From Streptomyces sp. NWU339 (GTDB lineage Bacteria > Actinomycetota > Actinomycetes > Streptomycetales > Streptomycetaceae), in assembly GCF_003143855.1 (NCBI RefSeq), contig NZ_QFRK01000011.1:1-64000 (forward strand): a stretch of DNA of 64,000 nucleotides, read 5' to 3'. Made by a program: the position numbers and the translations under genes. The notes beneath the pieces are model-generated. The model was not told the DNA's origin. It saw nothing but the letters and a program-made list of their open reading frames with translations, and did no database searches. This document shows, piece after piece, positions 25,180 to 34,108 of this stretch; position 1 is the first letter of the stretch, and every line of letters starts with the position of its first letter.

Positions 25180-27099
25180 GTGCGCGGGTTCTTCGGCAGG
25201 GCGGCTCTGGCCGCCGTACTCGTCCTGGCGCCCCTGACGCCCGCCGCCGCGACCGCGGCGCCGCAGGGGCCCGCCCCCGGGCCGGCGTCCGCCTCCGCCG
25301 AGGACTGGACGGCGCCCCTCAGCACCCGGGGCCGCTGGATCGTCGACGCGGACGGTGACCGTTTCAAGCTGCGCTCCGGCAACTGGCACGGAGCCAGCGG
25401 CACATGGAACGGCTCGGGAAGCAGGGACGAGGACGCCCAGCACCACGCCGGGGAGAACGCCGGCCGGATGCCCCTCGGCCTGGACCGCGCCCCCATGGCC
25501 GAGATCATCGCCGGCTTCCAGGAGATCGGGCTCAACAGCATCCGGCTGCCCTTCTCCAACGAGATGATCCACGACGACCGTCCCGTCACGGACGGCTCCG
25601 TCGCCGCGAACCCCGCCCTGCGCGGAAAGACCCCGCTCCAGGTGTACGACGTCGTGGTCCGCGAACTCACCGCCTCCGGACTCGCGGTGATCCTCAACAA
25701 CCACACCAACACCACCCGTTGGTGCTGCGGCGTCGACGGCAACGAACGCTGGAACGCGAGCCAGTCCACCGAGAAGTGGGAGAACGACTGGCTGTTCATG
25801 GCCCGCCGCTACAAGGACAACCAGCGAGTCGTGGGCGCCGACCTGTACAACGAGGTCCGCCGCACCGTCTGGGACGACCCCAACTGGGGTCTGGGCGACC
25901 AGCACGACTGGTTCACCGCCTCCCAGCGCCTGGGCGACCGCATCCTGACGGAGGCGAACGCCGACCTCCTCATCATCGTCGAGGGCATCAACTGGACCGG
26001 CATCCCCGTGGACGGCTTCGCGCACGGACGCCCCACGCTGGAGCCCGTACGCCGGCTCTCGCACACCCTCGTCGACTCCGGCAAGCTCGTGTACTCCGCC
26101 CACTTCTACGGCTACACCGGCCCCCACCACAGCGGTGCCACCGGGATCGGCGAGACCACCGACCCCCGCTATCAGGACCTCGCCCCCGCCGAACTGATCG
26201 ACGTACTGAACCGCCAGGCCCTCTACGTGTCGGCCGAACAGGACCGGCACTTCACCGCCCCCGTCTGGATCAGTGAGTTCGGTGTCGGAGGCCGTGGTGA
26301 GACGGGCGCCAGGCAGCGGGCCTGGTTCGAGAACTTCGTCGACCACCTGATCCGTACCGACGCCGACTTCGCGTACTGGCCGCTCGTCGGCCGGCACGAC
26401 AACCGCGCGGGCAACGGCTGGGCGCTGCTGCACTGGGATGCCGCGGGCCACCGCATGGGCCTCTACGACGGCGACGACTGGCGTGCCGCCGCCTGGACCC
26501 GGCTCATCGAGGCCTCCGGTCGCACCGGCCGCATCAGCCCCGTGGCCGACTGGTCGATGCTCAGCCCCGACCACGCCGACTTCGTCGCCTCGCGGCGCAT
26601 GCGCGCGCTCCCCGACTGGGACTCCGGCGCCCGCAAGGCCGTCTGCCCCGACGGACAGCGCCTCCTCGGCCTCAGCCACACGGGCAACCGGGGCCTGTGC
26701 TCCGACGTGACCGCCGGGCCCTTGTGGGACCCGGCCCGCGGACACCAGGTGGTCACCGACGAGCGGCACGTCGCTCCGGGCGGCGACTGGGCGTCCGGCT
26801 ACACCAAACTCCAGTGCCCCGGCGGGTACTTCCTCACCGGTTACAGCGTCCGCGGCTCCGCCGTCTCGGCCGCCCTGTGCGCGGCCGCCCGGCCCGGCGC
26901 GATCACCGCCACGACCGGCCGTACGGTCTGGTTCGACCGGGGCGACAACAGGGGCCCGGCCCCCGGCGGCGGCGACTTCGCGCACGGCCACCACAAGGGC
27001 CAGTGCGCGGACGGCGAGTACGCCGCCGGCATCGCCTACACCGGCCGTTTCGGCTCCTTCCGGACCCCGGACGCGCTGTACTGCCGCACCCTCGGCTGA
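25180..27099 (+). CDS. Secreted glycoside hydrolase family 5 enzyme with C-terminal triple repeat
   Basis: About 639 residues. Several GTG codons are in frame; I use 25180, eight bases after GGGG, which gives a clean signal peptide (MRGFFGRAALAAVLVLAPLT, cleavage near ATA-AP). Residues ~35-460 are a GH5 (cellulase) barrel with WNGSG/GLNSIRLPFSNEM early, ILNNHTNTT, acid/base Glu in GADLYNEVR, VYSAHFYGY and nucleophile Glu in WISEFGVGG. Residues ~480-639 hold three related Cys-containing segments (VCPDGQRLLGLSHTG, QCPGGYFLTGYSVRG, QCADGEYAAGIAYTG), an unrecognised probable carbohydrate- or wall-binding module. The substrate is a beta-glucan or mannan by family; sequence alone does not decide. 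Confidence 0.85.
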   Translation: MRGFFGRAALAAVLVLAPLTPAAATAAPQGPAPGPASASAEDWTAPLSTRGRWIVDADGDRFKLRSGNWHGASGTWNGSGSRDEDAQHHAGENAGRMPLGLDRAPMAEIIAGFQEIGLNSIRLPFSNEMIHDDRPVTDGSVAANPALRGKTPLQVYDVVVRELTASGLAVILNNHTNTTRWCCGVDGNERWNASQSTEKWENDWLFMARRYKDNQRVVGADLYNEVRRTVWDDPNWGLGDQHDWFTASQRLGDRILTEANADLLIIVEGINWTGIPVDGFAHGRPTLEPVRRLSHTLVDSGKLVYSAHFYGYTGPHHSGATGIGETTDPRYQDLAPAELIDVLNRQALYVSAEQDRHFTAPVWISEFGVGGRGETGARQRAWFENFVDHLIRTDADFAYWPLVGRHDNRAGNGWALLHWDAAGHRMGLYDGDDWRAAAWTRLIEASGRTGRISPVADWSMLSPDHADFVASRRMRALPDWDSGARKAVCPDGQRLLGLSHTGNRGLCSDVTAGPLWDPARGHQVVTDERHVAPGGDWASGYTKLQCPGGYFLTGYSVRGSAVSAALCAAARPGAITATTGRTVWFDRGDNRGPAPGGGDFAHGHHKGQCADGEYAAGIAYTGRFGSFRTPDALYCRTLG

Positions 27100-27165
27100 C
27101 CGGTCCCCGTGGTCGAGGGGCGGGCGGTCCCGGAGCTCGGGGCGCGGAGGGAAGTGCGGTTCCCG

Positions 27166-27723
27166 TCACGAGAAGTCGATCTCCTTCGCCGTGGTGACCC
27201 GGGCGCCCATGTTGCGCTCCATCATCTCCAGGGCGGCGGACTCCAGATGGGGATGGATGGAGGCGACGGCGTCCCTGGGCACGGTGACCTCCAGGTGGCG
27301 GATGTGTGCGTCCAGGGCGGAGTAGAGGACGCACTGCTCGGTGACCTGGCCGCTCAGCACCACGTGTCCGACGCCCAGCCGCCACAGGAGGTAGGGCAGG
27401 GGTGTCTCGTAGAAGACGGAATGGCGGGCCTTCACCACGAAGAGCGATTCCTCGTCGGGCGTTATCGGCTCGATCAGGTCGGCATGGGGCCGGGCCAGCG
27501 CGGTGTCCACGAGTTCCCCCTGGTGGGAGCGCCACAGGCCGAAGTTGTCGTTCGCGTAGATCACCGGCACGTCCGCCCCGCGGGCCCGTCCGATCAGCTC
27601 CGCCAGGACGGGTACGACACGTCGGGCGGACGGGACGAGCAGCTCGGCGTCCTCGTGCTCGTAGGTGTTGATCATGTCGATCACGACGAGAGCGAGGTTC
27701 TTCGTGCCCGCGGGCCGGTCCAT
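27166..27723 (-). CDS. Isochorismatase-family cysteine hydrolase
   Basis: 185 residues. The family triad is visible: Asp in LVVIDMINTY, Lys in FVVKARHSVFYETPL and Cys in VLSGQVTEQCVLYSALDA, which carries the conserved cis-peptide region before EQC. The fold is that of nicotinamidases, ureidoacrylate hydrolases and related amidases; the substrate is undetermined. It is 26 bp downstream of the F420-type oxidoreductase on the same strand, so the two are probably one transcript. Confidence 0.85.
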   Translation of the reverse strand: MDRPAGTKNLALVVIDMINTYEHEDAELLVPSARRVVPVLAELIGRARGADVPVIYANDNFGLWRSHQGELVDTALARPHADLIEPITPDEESLFVVKARHSVFYETPLPYLLWRLGVGHVVLSGQVTEQCVLYSALDAHIRHLEVTVPRDAVASIHPHLESAALEMMERNMGARVTTAKEIDFS

Positions 27724-27749
27724 GGCTCCACCGCCGTCCCTCGTGTGGG

Positions 27750-28706
27750 TCAGTCGCGCAGTCGCGGCAGGACCTTCGTGCGGTAGAAGTCGAAGAAGCC
27801 CTGCTGGTCCTTGCCGATCTGGTTGACGTACACGGTGTCGAATCCCGCGTCGACGAACGCCGACAGGGCCTCGATGTGCGTGTCCGGGTGGTCACCGCAC
27901 GGTACGGCGGCCGCCACCCGGTCCTCGGTGACCAACTCGGACGCCTGCTCGAAGTGGCGTGGGGTCGGCAGGATCTGCGGGAGTTCCCCGGGCAGTTGCT
28001 CGTTGGCCCACAGGCGGTGTGCGGTGCGCAGCGCCTCCTGCCGGTCCGCGCCCCAGCACACCTTCAGTCCGCCGTACACCGGCTTGGTGCCGCCGCCACC
28101 GCGGCGGAAGCGCTCGACCATGGCGGCGTCGGGCGCCGTCGTGATCAGGCCGTCGCCGATGCGTGCCGCGACCTCGGCGGCCTGCGGGCCGAAGGCGGAG
28201 ACGTCGATGGGCACCGGTTCGTCGGGCAGGGTGTACAGCCGGGCGTTCTCCACGGTGTAGTGCTTGCCGCGGTGGCTGGTCTGCTCGCCGGTGAACAGCT
28301 GCCGGATGATCTGGACTGCCTCCTCCAGCATTTCCAGGCGTACCGACGCCTCGGGCCAGGGTGTGCCCAGGATGTGCTCGTTGAGAGCCTCGCCGGTGCC
28401 CACCCCCAGTCGGAAACGGCCACCCAGCTGGGCGGCGGAGGTGGCGGCCGCCTGGGCGATCACCGCGGGATGGGTCCGTACGAGTGGGCAGGTCACCGCC
28501 GTTTCGACGGGCAGCGAGACGGCCTGTGACAGGGCGCCGATCACCGTCCACACGAACGGGCTCTGGCCCTGCCGGTCGTTCCACGGATGGTAGTGGTCCG
28601 AGATCCAGAGGGAGTCGAAGCCGGCCTGTTCGGCCATTCTGGCCTGCTCGACGAGTTCAGCCGGGCTGTGCTCCTCGCACGACAGGAAGTATCCGAAGTC
28701 GGCCAT
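27750..28706 (-). CDS. LLM-class F420-dependent oxidoreductase (TIGR03557-like)
   Basis: 318 residues with the luciferase-like TIM barrel: MADFGYFLSCEEHSPAELV, AGFDSLWISDHYHPWND, TAVTCPLVRTHPAVIAQAAA, RFRLGVGTGEALNEHILG, and VYVNQIGKDQQGFFDFY at the end. This matches the F420-dependent glucose-6-phosphate-dehydrogenase-like subfamily, which transfers hydride to or from coenzyme F420. The true substrate is unknown. It is the first gene of a pair with the isochorismatase-fold hydrolase. Confidence 0.88.
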   Translation of the reverse strand: MADFGYFLSCEEHSPAELVEQARMAEQAGFDSLWISDHYHPWNDRQGQSPFVWTVIGALSQAVSLPVETAVTCPLVRTHPAVIAQAAATSAAQLGGRFRLGVGTGEALNEHILGTPWPEASVRLEMLEEAVQIIRQLFTGEQTSHRGKHYTVENARLYTLPDEPVPIDVSAFGPQAAEVAARIGDGLITTAPDAAMVERFRRGGGGTKPVYGGLKVCWGADRQEALRTAHRLWANEQLPGELPQILPTPRHFEQASELVTEDRVAAAVPCGDHPDTHIEALSAFVDAGFDTVYVNQIGKDQQGFFDFYRTKVLPRLRD

Positions 28707-29101
28707 CGTCTCTCCCGTCTCCCATGTGAGGCGTGTGGCGATCGGGGACGTACCGCCGAGTACCCGGTGGGACGAGGCCTAACAGCGCGCGGGCGCGGCG
28801 TGCGGGGAGCCGGGTTCCCGCGGCCCGGCCCCATGCCCTCGGGCTCCCGGCGGGGGGCGGAACACACTCGCCTCGCCGGGCACCTTTTTATGAATGAGGC
28901 GGCACTCCTGGCGGGGCTTCGCGGCGCTGACGTCGCCGGGAGCCGACTCGGGGTCGCGTTCGGCGGTGCGCTCACCGCCGCTGGGCCTGCCGGGAAGCCG
29001 GGAAGCGCCCGAGACGTCCCTGACGGCGTTACAGGAGTGGGGCGAGGGGTACCGAGGACGACGAGACGGCGGACGCCGTCGGTGTGTGCTGGGAGGCGTA
29101 C
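28707..29101. other. Divergent intergenic region, 395 bp
   Basis: It lies between the F420-type gene (minus) and the molybdopterin oxidoreductase gene (plus). A short AT-rich stretch, CTTTTTATGAATGAG (28887-28901), stands out and could include a -10 element. A frame beginning at that ATG has no convincing similarity. The ribosome site GGGAGG of the oxidoreductase gene is at its right end. Nothing else is supportable. Confidence 0.45.
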
Positions 29102-31597
29102 ATGGAGGCTGCAGAGGCTTCGGTGGACCGGATCGCCCACCCCTGGGGCAGCCGTACCCCCCATGGTGCGGACGAGCCGTGGCCCGTACGCGTGGACACG
29201 TATCTCGAACCGGGTGTCGAGGCGAGCCGGGTGCAACGATGGGTGCAGGCCTCGTCGATCCTCCACTCCGACGGGGACGCGATGGACATCGCGGTCGTGG
29301 ACGGGCGCATGGTGGGGGTGCGTGGGCGGGCGGACGACCGCGTCAACCGCGGCCGTCTGGGACCGAAGGATCTCTTCGGCTGGCAGGCGAACGCCTCACC
29401 GGACCGGCTCACCCTGCCGCTGGTCCGCGAGGGCGGGCGCCTGGTGGAGTGCGACTGGGACACCGCGATGGGCCGGATCGTCGCCCGCTCGCGGGAGCTG
29501 CTCGAGGAACGCGGTCCGGGGGCGCTCGGTTTCTACACCTCCGGGCAGCTGTACCTGGAGGAGTACTACACGCTCGCCGTGCTGGCACGGGCCGGGATCG
29601 GCACCAACCACCTGGACGGGAACACCCGCCTGTGCACGTCCACCGCCGCCGAGGCGCTGAAGGAGTCCTTCGGCTGCGACGGGCAGCCGGGCTGTTACGA
29701 CGACATCGACCACGCGGACGTGATCGGGCTGTTCGGGCACAACATCGCCGAGACGCAGCCCGTGCAGTGGATGCGCGTCCTCGACCGGCTGGAGGGCGCC
29801 GACCCGCCCCGCCTGGTCTGCGTCGACCCGCGCCCCACACCGGCGGCCCGCCGGGCGGCCGTGCACCTGGCTCCGCGGATCGGCACCAACGTGGCCCTGC
29901 TCAACGCGCTGCTCCACGAGATCATCCGTGCCGACCGCGTCGACCACGACTACATCGCGGCGCACACGGTCGGCTTCGAGGAGCTGGCGTCCCGGGTGGA
30001 GGAGTGCACCCCGCGGTGGGCGGCGGGGATCTGCGACGTACCGGCCGCGCGGATCGGCGAGGCGGCTGAGCTCCTCGGCACGGCCGACCGGCTGCTGTCC
30101 ACGGTCCTGCAGGGCGTCTACCAGTCCCACCAGGCCACCGCCGCCGCGGTGCAGGTCAACAACCTGCACCTGATCCGCGGCATGCTCGGGCGGCCCGGCG
30201 CCGGCGTGCTGCAGATGAACGGGCAGCCCACCGCCCAGAACACCCGCGAGTGCGGAGCCAACGGCGACCTGCCGGGATTCCGCAACTGGCAGAACGACGC
30301 TCATGTCGCCGACCTGGCGAGGGTGTGGAACGTCGAGCCGTCGGCCATCCCGCACTACGCCCCGCCCACGCACGCCATGCAGATGTTCCGCTACGCCGAG
30401 CAGGGCTCGATCCACATGCTGTGGATCAGCGGCACCAACCCGGCGGTGTCGCTGCCCGAGCTGTCCCGGGTCCGCTCGATCCTGGCGCAGGAGCGGCTCT
30501 TCACGGTCGTGCAGGACCTGTTCCTGACCGAGACCGCGCAGCTGGCCGACGTGGTCCTGCCCGCCGCGACCTGGGGCGAGAAGACCGGGACATTCACCAA
30601 CGCCGACCGCACCGTGCACCTGTCCGACAAGGCGGTCGAACCGCCCGGCGAGGCCAGGCCGGACCTGGACATCTTCCTCGACTACGCGGCCCGGATGGAC
30701 TTCCGCGACAAGGACGGCGGCCCGCTGATCACCTGGCACGACCCGGAGTCCGCGTTCGAGGCGTGGAAACGCTGCAGCGCCGGCCGGCCGTGCGACTACA
30801 CCGGCCTCACCTACGACAAGCTGCGCGGTCGAAGCGGCATCCAGTGGCCGTGCGACGAACAGGCCCCCGACGGCACGCAACGGCTCTACACCGACGGAAT
30901 CAGCTGGGCACACCCCGACGTCTGCGAGAGCTACGGCAAGGACCTGCTGACGGGCGCGACCGCCGAAGCCGTCGAATACCGCTCCCTCAACCCGGACGGC
31001 AAGGCCGTGATCAAGGCGGCCGGCTACCTGCCGCCCCACGAGGCGCCCGACGAGGACCACCCGTTCCAGCTGACCACCGGCCGCACCGTCTACCACTTCC
31101 ACACGCGGACGAAGACCGCGCGTGCGCCCCAGCTGAACGCCGCCGCACCCGAGGTGTGGGTGGAGGCGTCCGTCTCCGACGCGGCCGCGCTCGGACTCGG
31201 CGAAGGCGATCTGGTCGAGGTCACCACACCCCGTGGCGCCCTGCGGGGCCGGCTCCGGGTGACCGACATCCGTACGGGGCTGCTGTTCGTCCCCTTCCAC
31301 TACGGCTACTGGGACACCGAGGCCGGGCACGGCCCGGACGGCAGGACACCCGGGCGCGCCGCGAACGAGACGACGGTCACCGACTGGGACCCCGCGTCGA
31401 AGCAGCCGTTGTTCAAGACCGCCGCGGCCGCGCTGCGCCTGGTGGAACGCGCGGACGGTCACCATGCCCCCGCACCGACCACCACCGCCTCGGCCGCCTC
31501 CCGCGCCGACGCCGTACCGCCCACCACCGGCGGAACGCCCGCCCTCGTCACCCAGTCGGGCGACGCTTTTCCGGACCGTGAGGAGGATGCCCGGTGA
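29102..31597 (+). CDS. Molybdopterin oxidoreductase (nitrate-reductase-like) lacking the N-terminal Fe-S motif
   Basis: 831 residues from ATG 29102, behind GGGAGG. It has the DMSO-reductase-family layout: GFYTSGQLYLEEYYTLAVLA, HLDGNTRLCTSTAAEALKES (Cys expected to bind Mo, as in Nap/Nas), DVIGLFGHNIAETQPV, VCVDPRPTPAARRAAVHLAP, GRPGAGVLQMNGQPTAQNTR, MLWISGTNPAVSLPEL, DVVLPAATWGEKTGTFTNAD and the C-terminal molybdopterin dinucleotide-binding domain (GRTVYHFHTRTKTARAP, FVPFHYGYWDT). The usual N-terminal CxxCxxxC cluster site is absent: the region reads VQASSILHSDGDAMDIAV without cysteines. Residues past ~790 are a low-complexity tail. It is coupled by a 4-bp overlap to the ferritin-like gene. 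Electron partner and substrate are unknown. Confidence 0.88.
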   Translation: MEAAEASVDRIAHPWGSRTPHGADEPWPVRVDTYLEPGVEASRVQRWVQASSILHSDGDAMDIAVVDGRMVGVRGRADDRVNRGRLGPKDLFGWQANASPDRLTLPLVREGGRLVECDWDTAMGRIVARSRELLEERGPGALGFYTSGQLYLEEYYTLAVLARAGIGTNHLDGNTRLCTSTAAEALKESFGCDGQPGCYDDIDHADVIGLFGHNIAETQPVQWMRVLDRLEGADPPRLVCVDPRPTPAARRAAVHLAPRIGTNVALLNALLHEIIRADRVDHDYIAAHTVGFEELASRVEECTPRWAAGICDVPAARIGEAAELLGTADRLLSTVLQGVYQSHQATAAAVQVNNLHLIRGMLGRPGAGVLQMNGQPTAQNTRECGANGDLPGFRNWQNDAHVADLARVWNVEPSAIPHYAPPTHAMQMFRYAEQGSIHMLWISGTNPAVSLPELSRVRSILAQERLFTVVQDLFLTETAQLADVVLPAATWGEKTGTFTNADRTVHLSDKAVEPPGEARPDLDIFLDYAARMDFRDKDGGPLITWHDPESAFEAWKRCSAGRPCDYTGLTYDKLRGRSGIQWPCDEQAPDGTQRLYTDGISWAHPDVCESYGKDLLTGATAEAVEYRSLNPDGKAVIKAAGYLPPHEAPDEDHPFQLTTGRTVYHFHTRTKTARAPQLNAAAPEVWVEASVSDAAALGLGEGDLVEVTTPRGALRGRLRVTDIRTGLLFVPFHYGYWDTEAGHGPDGRTPGRAANETTVTDWDPASKQPLFKTAAAALRLVERADGHHAPAPTTTASAASRADAVPPTTGGTPALVTQSGDAFPDREEDAR

Positions 31598-32085
31598 ACG
31601 GTCTCACCCTCACCCTCCGCACGCTCCACCACGGCGAGCGACGCCTCGCCGGGCAGCTGACGACCGTGGCCGAACGCCACCGCACCGAACACGAGGTCCA
31701 CCACGTCGCCACCGACCTCGCCCACTGGTCCCGCGAACACGCCCGGCGCCTGACCGGCATCGGCCACGACCACGGCCTGAACCTCGGTGATGCTCCGAAG
31801 GCCCCCTTCCCGGGGCTGCTGTCGGCGCTCAGGGAGAAGACGGCCGAAGCGGTGGGGCACCGACCCGAGCCCGCTCTGCTGCTCCTGCGGGACCTCCGGG
31901 ATCTGCACCTGGGCGCCGCGGAGAACTCCCTGCACTGGGAGATGCTCGCGCAGCTCGCGCAGGCCACCAAGGACGAGGGGCTGCTCGCCGTGGTCTCCGA
32001 GTGCCATCCGCAGACCCTGCGGCAGATGCGCTGGACCAACACCCTGATCAAGACCCTCGCCCCACAGATCCTGACGAGCCTGTGA
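31594..32085 (+). CDS. Ferritin-like helical-bundle protein coupled to molybdoenzyme
   Basis: 163 residues. The GTG start overlaps the molybdoenzyme stop (GTGA), so translation is coupled. The sequence is almost all helix with regularly placed His/Glu: TLRTLHHGERRLAGQL, AERHRTEHEVHHVATDLAHW, LRDLRDLHLGAAENSLHWEM and SECHPQTLRQMRWTNTLI. This pattern suggests a four-helix di-iron or ferritin-like bundle, although the classic ExxH pair spacing is not unambiguous. It may act as a chaperone, iron carrier or electron partner for the molybdoenzyme. Confidence 0.72.
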   Translation: MNGLTLTLRTLHHGERRLAGQLTTVAERHRTEHEVHHVATDLAHWSREHARRLTGIGHDHGLNLGDAPKAPFPGLLSALREKTAEAVGHRPEPALLLLRDLRDLHLGAAENSLHWEMLAQLAQATKDEGLLAVVSECHPQTLRQMRWTNTLIKTLAPQILTSL

Positions 32086-32206
32086 CCGGACGGCCCCGGG
32101 CGGCGGCTCGTCCTCCCCCCGCGCCGCTGAACGCTCCAGGCGATGCCTCGGCCGCCGCACCGGCTCCAAGGCACGCCCGGTCTCCGGTCCGTGGCCGGGG
32201 TCTCGC

Positions 32207-34030
32207 TCAGGTGGTGTCCTTCGCACCGGGCCGGTCCTCGCGGTCCCGGTGACCGGGCAGGAACTCCTGCACCTTGGCCTTGAAGCCCTGGCGGACCATG
32301 CCCGCGCGGTCGACGTCGCCCTTGAGGACGGAGGTCGCGGCGGCCTCTATCTGGTCGAGGGTGGCGTGCGGCGGGATGGGCGGCACGGCGGGGTCGGTGA
32401 CGAAGTCCAGTACGCAGGGCCGGTCGGCGGCCAGCGCGGCCTCCCAGGCGCCCACGACCTCGCCCGGCTTCTCGACCCGTAGGCCCTCCAGGCCCATCAG
32501 GCGGGCGATGTCGGCGTAGGGGAGGTCGGGGATCGACTGGGAGGGCAGGAACTGCGGGGCGCCCGACATGGCGCGCATCTCCCAGGTGACCTGGTTGAGG
32601 TCCTGGTTGTTCAGCACCGCCACGACGAGCCGGGGGTCGGCCCACTCCCGGTAGTACTTGGCGGCGGTGATCAGCTCCGCCATGCCGTTCATCTGCATCG
32701 CCCCGTCGCCGACGAGCGCGATGGCCGGGCGGTCGCCGTGTGCGAACTTCGCGCCGATGGCGTACGGGACTCCGGGGCCCATGGTGGCGAGCGTGCCGGA
32801 GAGCGAGCCGCGCATGGCGCCGCGCAGCTTCAGGTGCCGGGCGTACCAGTTGGCGGCCGAGCCGGAGTCGGAGGACAGGATCACGTTCTCCGGCAGCAGG
32901 TCGTTCAGCGCGTGGACGACGTACTCGGGATTGACCGGGTCGGCGTCGACCGCGGCGCGCCGTTCCATCACCTGCCACCAGCGGGCGGTGTCCTTCTCGA
33001 TCTTCTTGCGCCAGCCGCGGTGCTTCGACGCGTCGAGCAGCGGCAGCAGCCGGGTCAGGGTCTCGCGGGCGTCGCCGACCAGGTTGACCTCGAACGGGTA
33101 GCGCAGGCCGACCATGTGCGGGTCGATGTCGATCTGCACGGCCCGGGCCTGCCCGAACTCCGGCAGGAACTGGGTGTAGGGGAAGGACGAGCCGATGACG
33201 AGGAGGGTGTCGCAGCCGGTCATCAGCTCGTACGACGGCCGGGTGCCGAGCAGGCCGATGGAGCCGGTGACATACGGCAGGTCGTCGTCGAGGGCGTCCT
33301 TGCCCAGCAGCGCCTTGGCCACTCCGGCGTGGAGCCGGTCGGCGAGCGTCATGACCTCCTGACGGGCCCCGCGGGCTCCCTGCCCGACGAGGACCGCCAC
33401 CTTCTCGCCCGCGTTGAGGACGTCGGCGGCGCGTCGCAGGTCGTCGTCGCTCGGCACCGGCGCGTAGTGCGGTGTGCCGAGGCTGGAGGGGACCATCTTG
33501 AAGGCGTGGCCGGGCGGCGAGTAGTCCAGCTCCTGCACGTCGGCCGGGATGATCACGGCGGTCACCGAGCGCCGGGCGACGGCGGTGCGCATCGCCCGGT
33601 CCAGCACGTTGGGCAGTTGCTCGGGGACGGTGACCATCTCGCAGAAGTCGGAGGCGACGTCCTTGTAGAGGCTGAGGAGGTCGACCTCCTGCTGGTAGGA
33701 GCCGCCCATCGCGCTGCGGTTGGTCTGGCCGACGATCGCGACGACGGGCACGTGGTCCAGCTTCGCGTCGTACAGGCCGTTGAGGAGGTGGATCGCGCCC
33801 GGCCCGGAGGTGGCGGCGCACACACCGACCCGGCCGGAGAACTTGGCGTAGCCGACGGCTTCGAAGGCGGCCATCTCCTCGTGGCGGGCCTGGATGAACC
33901 GGGGATCGTCGTCGGCGCGGCCCCAGGCCGCGAGCAGACCGTTGATGCCGTCGCCGGCGTAGGCGAAGACATGCTCCACTCCCCACTCGCGCAGGCGCTC
34001 GAGGATGTGGTCGGAGACCTTCTGCGACAT
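32207..34030 (-). CDS. Thiamine-pyrophosphate enzyme, pyruvate oxidase/acetolactate synthase-like
   Basis: 607 residues. Three TPP-enzyme domains are seen: N-terminal PYR domain with HVFAYAGDGINGLLAA and the catalytic Glu in FIQARHEEMAAFEAVGYAKF plus GVCAATSGPGAIHLLNGLYD; a central Rossmann domain (VAVLVGQGARGARQEV, LLVIGSSFPYTQFLPEFG); and the PP domain with GDGAMQMNGMAEL and, about 25 residues later, LNNQDLNQVTWEM. This fits the PoxB-like branch, which decarboxylates pyruvate or a related 2-oxo acid. It is the last gene of the six-gene minus-strand operon. It contains FAD-domain-like residues, but a C-terminal membrane-binding peptide as in E. coli PoxB is not evident. Confidence 0.87.
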   Translation of the reverse strand: MSQKVSDHILERLREWGVEHVFAYAGDGINGLLAAWGRADDDPRFIQARHEEMAAFEAVGYAKFSGRVGVCAATSGPGAIHLLNGLYDAKLDHVPVVAIVGQTNRSAMGGSYQQEVDLLSLYKDVASDFCEMVTVPEQLPNVLDRAMRTAVARRSVTAVIIPADVQELDYSPPGHAFKMVPSSLGTPHYAPVPSDDDLRRAADVLNAGEKVAVLVGQGARGARQEVMTLADRLHAGVAKALLGKDALDDDLPYVTGSIGLLGTRPSYELMTGCDTLLVIGSSFPYTQFLPEFGQARAVQIDIDPHMVGLRYPFEVNLVGDARETLTRLLPLLDASKHRGWRKKIEKDTARWWQVMERRAAVDADPVNPEYVVHALNDLLPENVILSSDSGSAANWYARHLKLRGAMRGSLSGTLATMGPGVPYAIGAKFAHGDRPAIALVGDGAMQMNGMAELITAAKYYREWADPRLVVAVLNNQDLNQVTWEMRAMSGAPQFLPSQSIPDLPYADIARLMGLEGLRVEKPGEVVGAWEAALAADRPCVLDFVTDPAVPPIPPHATLDQIEAAATSVLKGDVDRAGMVRQGFKAKVQEFLPGHRDREDRPGAKDTT

Positions 34031-34060
34031 GTTCGAAGACCTTTCCGTAGTGCGTGTGGA

Positions 34061-34108
34061 GCGGGACCGGGAGCGGGACCGGGACCGGGTCCAGGACCAG
34101 GCCCAGGA
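34061..34108. repeat. Degenerate hexanucleotide repeat between operon genes
   Basis: Eight 6-bp units of the form GCGGGA/CCGGGA, turning into CCAGGA/CCAGGC, fill the spacer between the TPP enzyme and Fe-S protein genes. The period is 6 throughout. Confidence 0.7.

Noticed and set aside
29084..29102. Alternative GTG start for the molybdoenzyme at 29084
   Set aside because: The GGGAGG ribosome site lies between this GTG and the ATG at 29102, so the ATG is the better start; the extra six residues add no motif.
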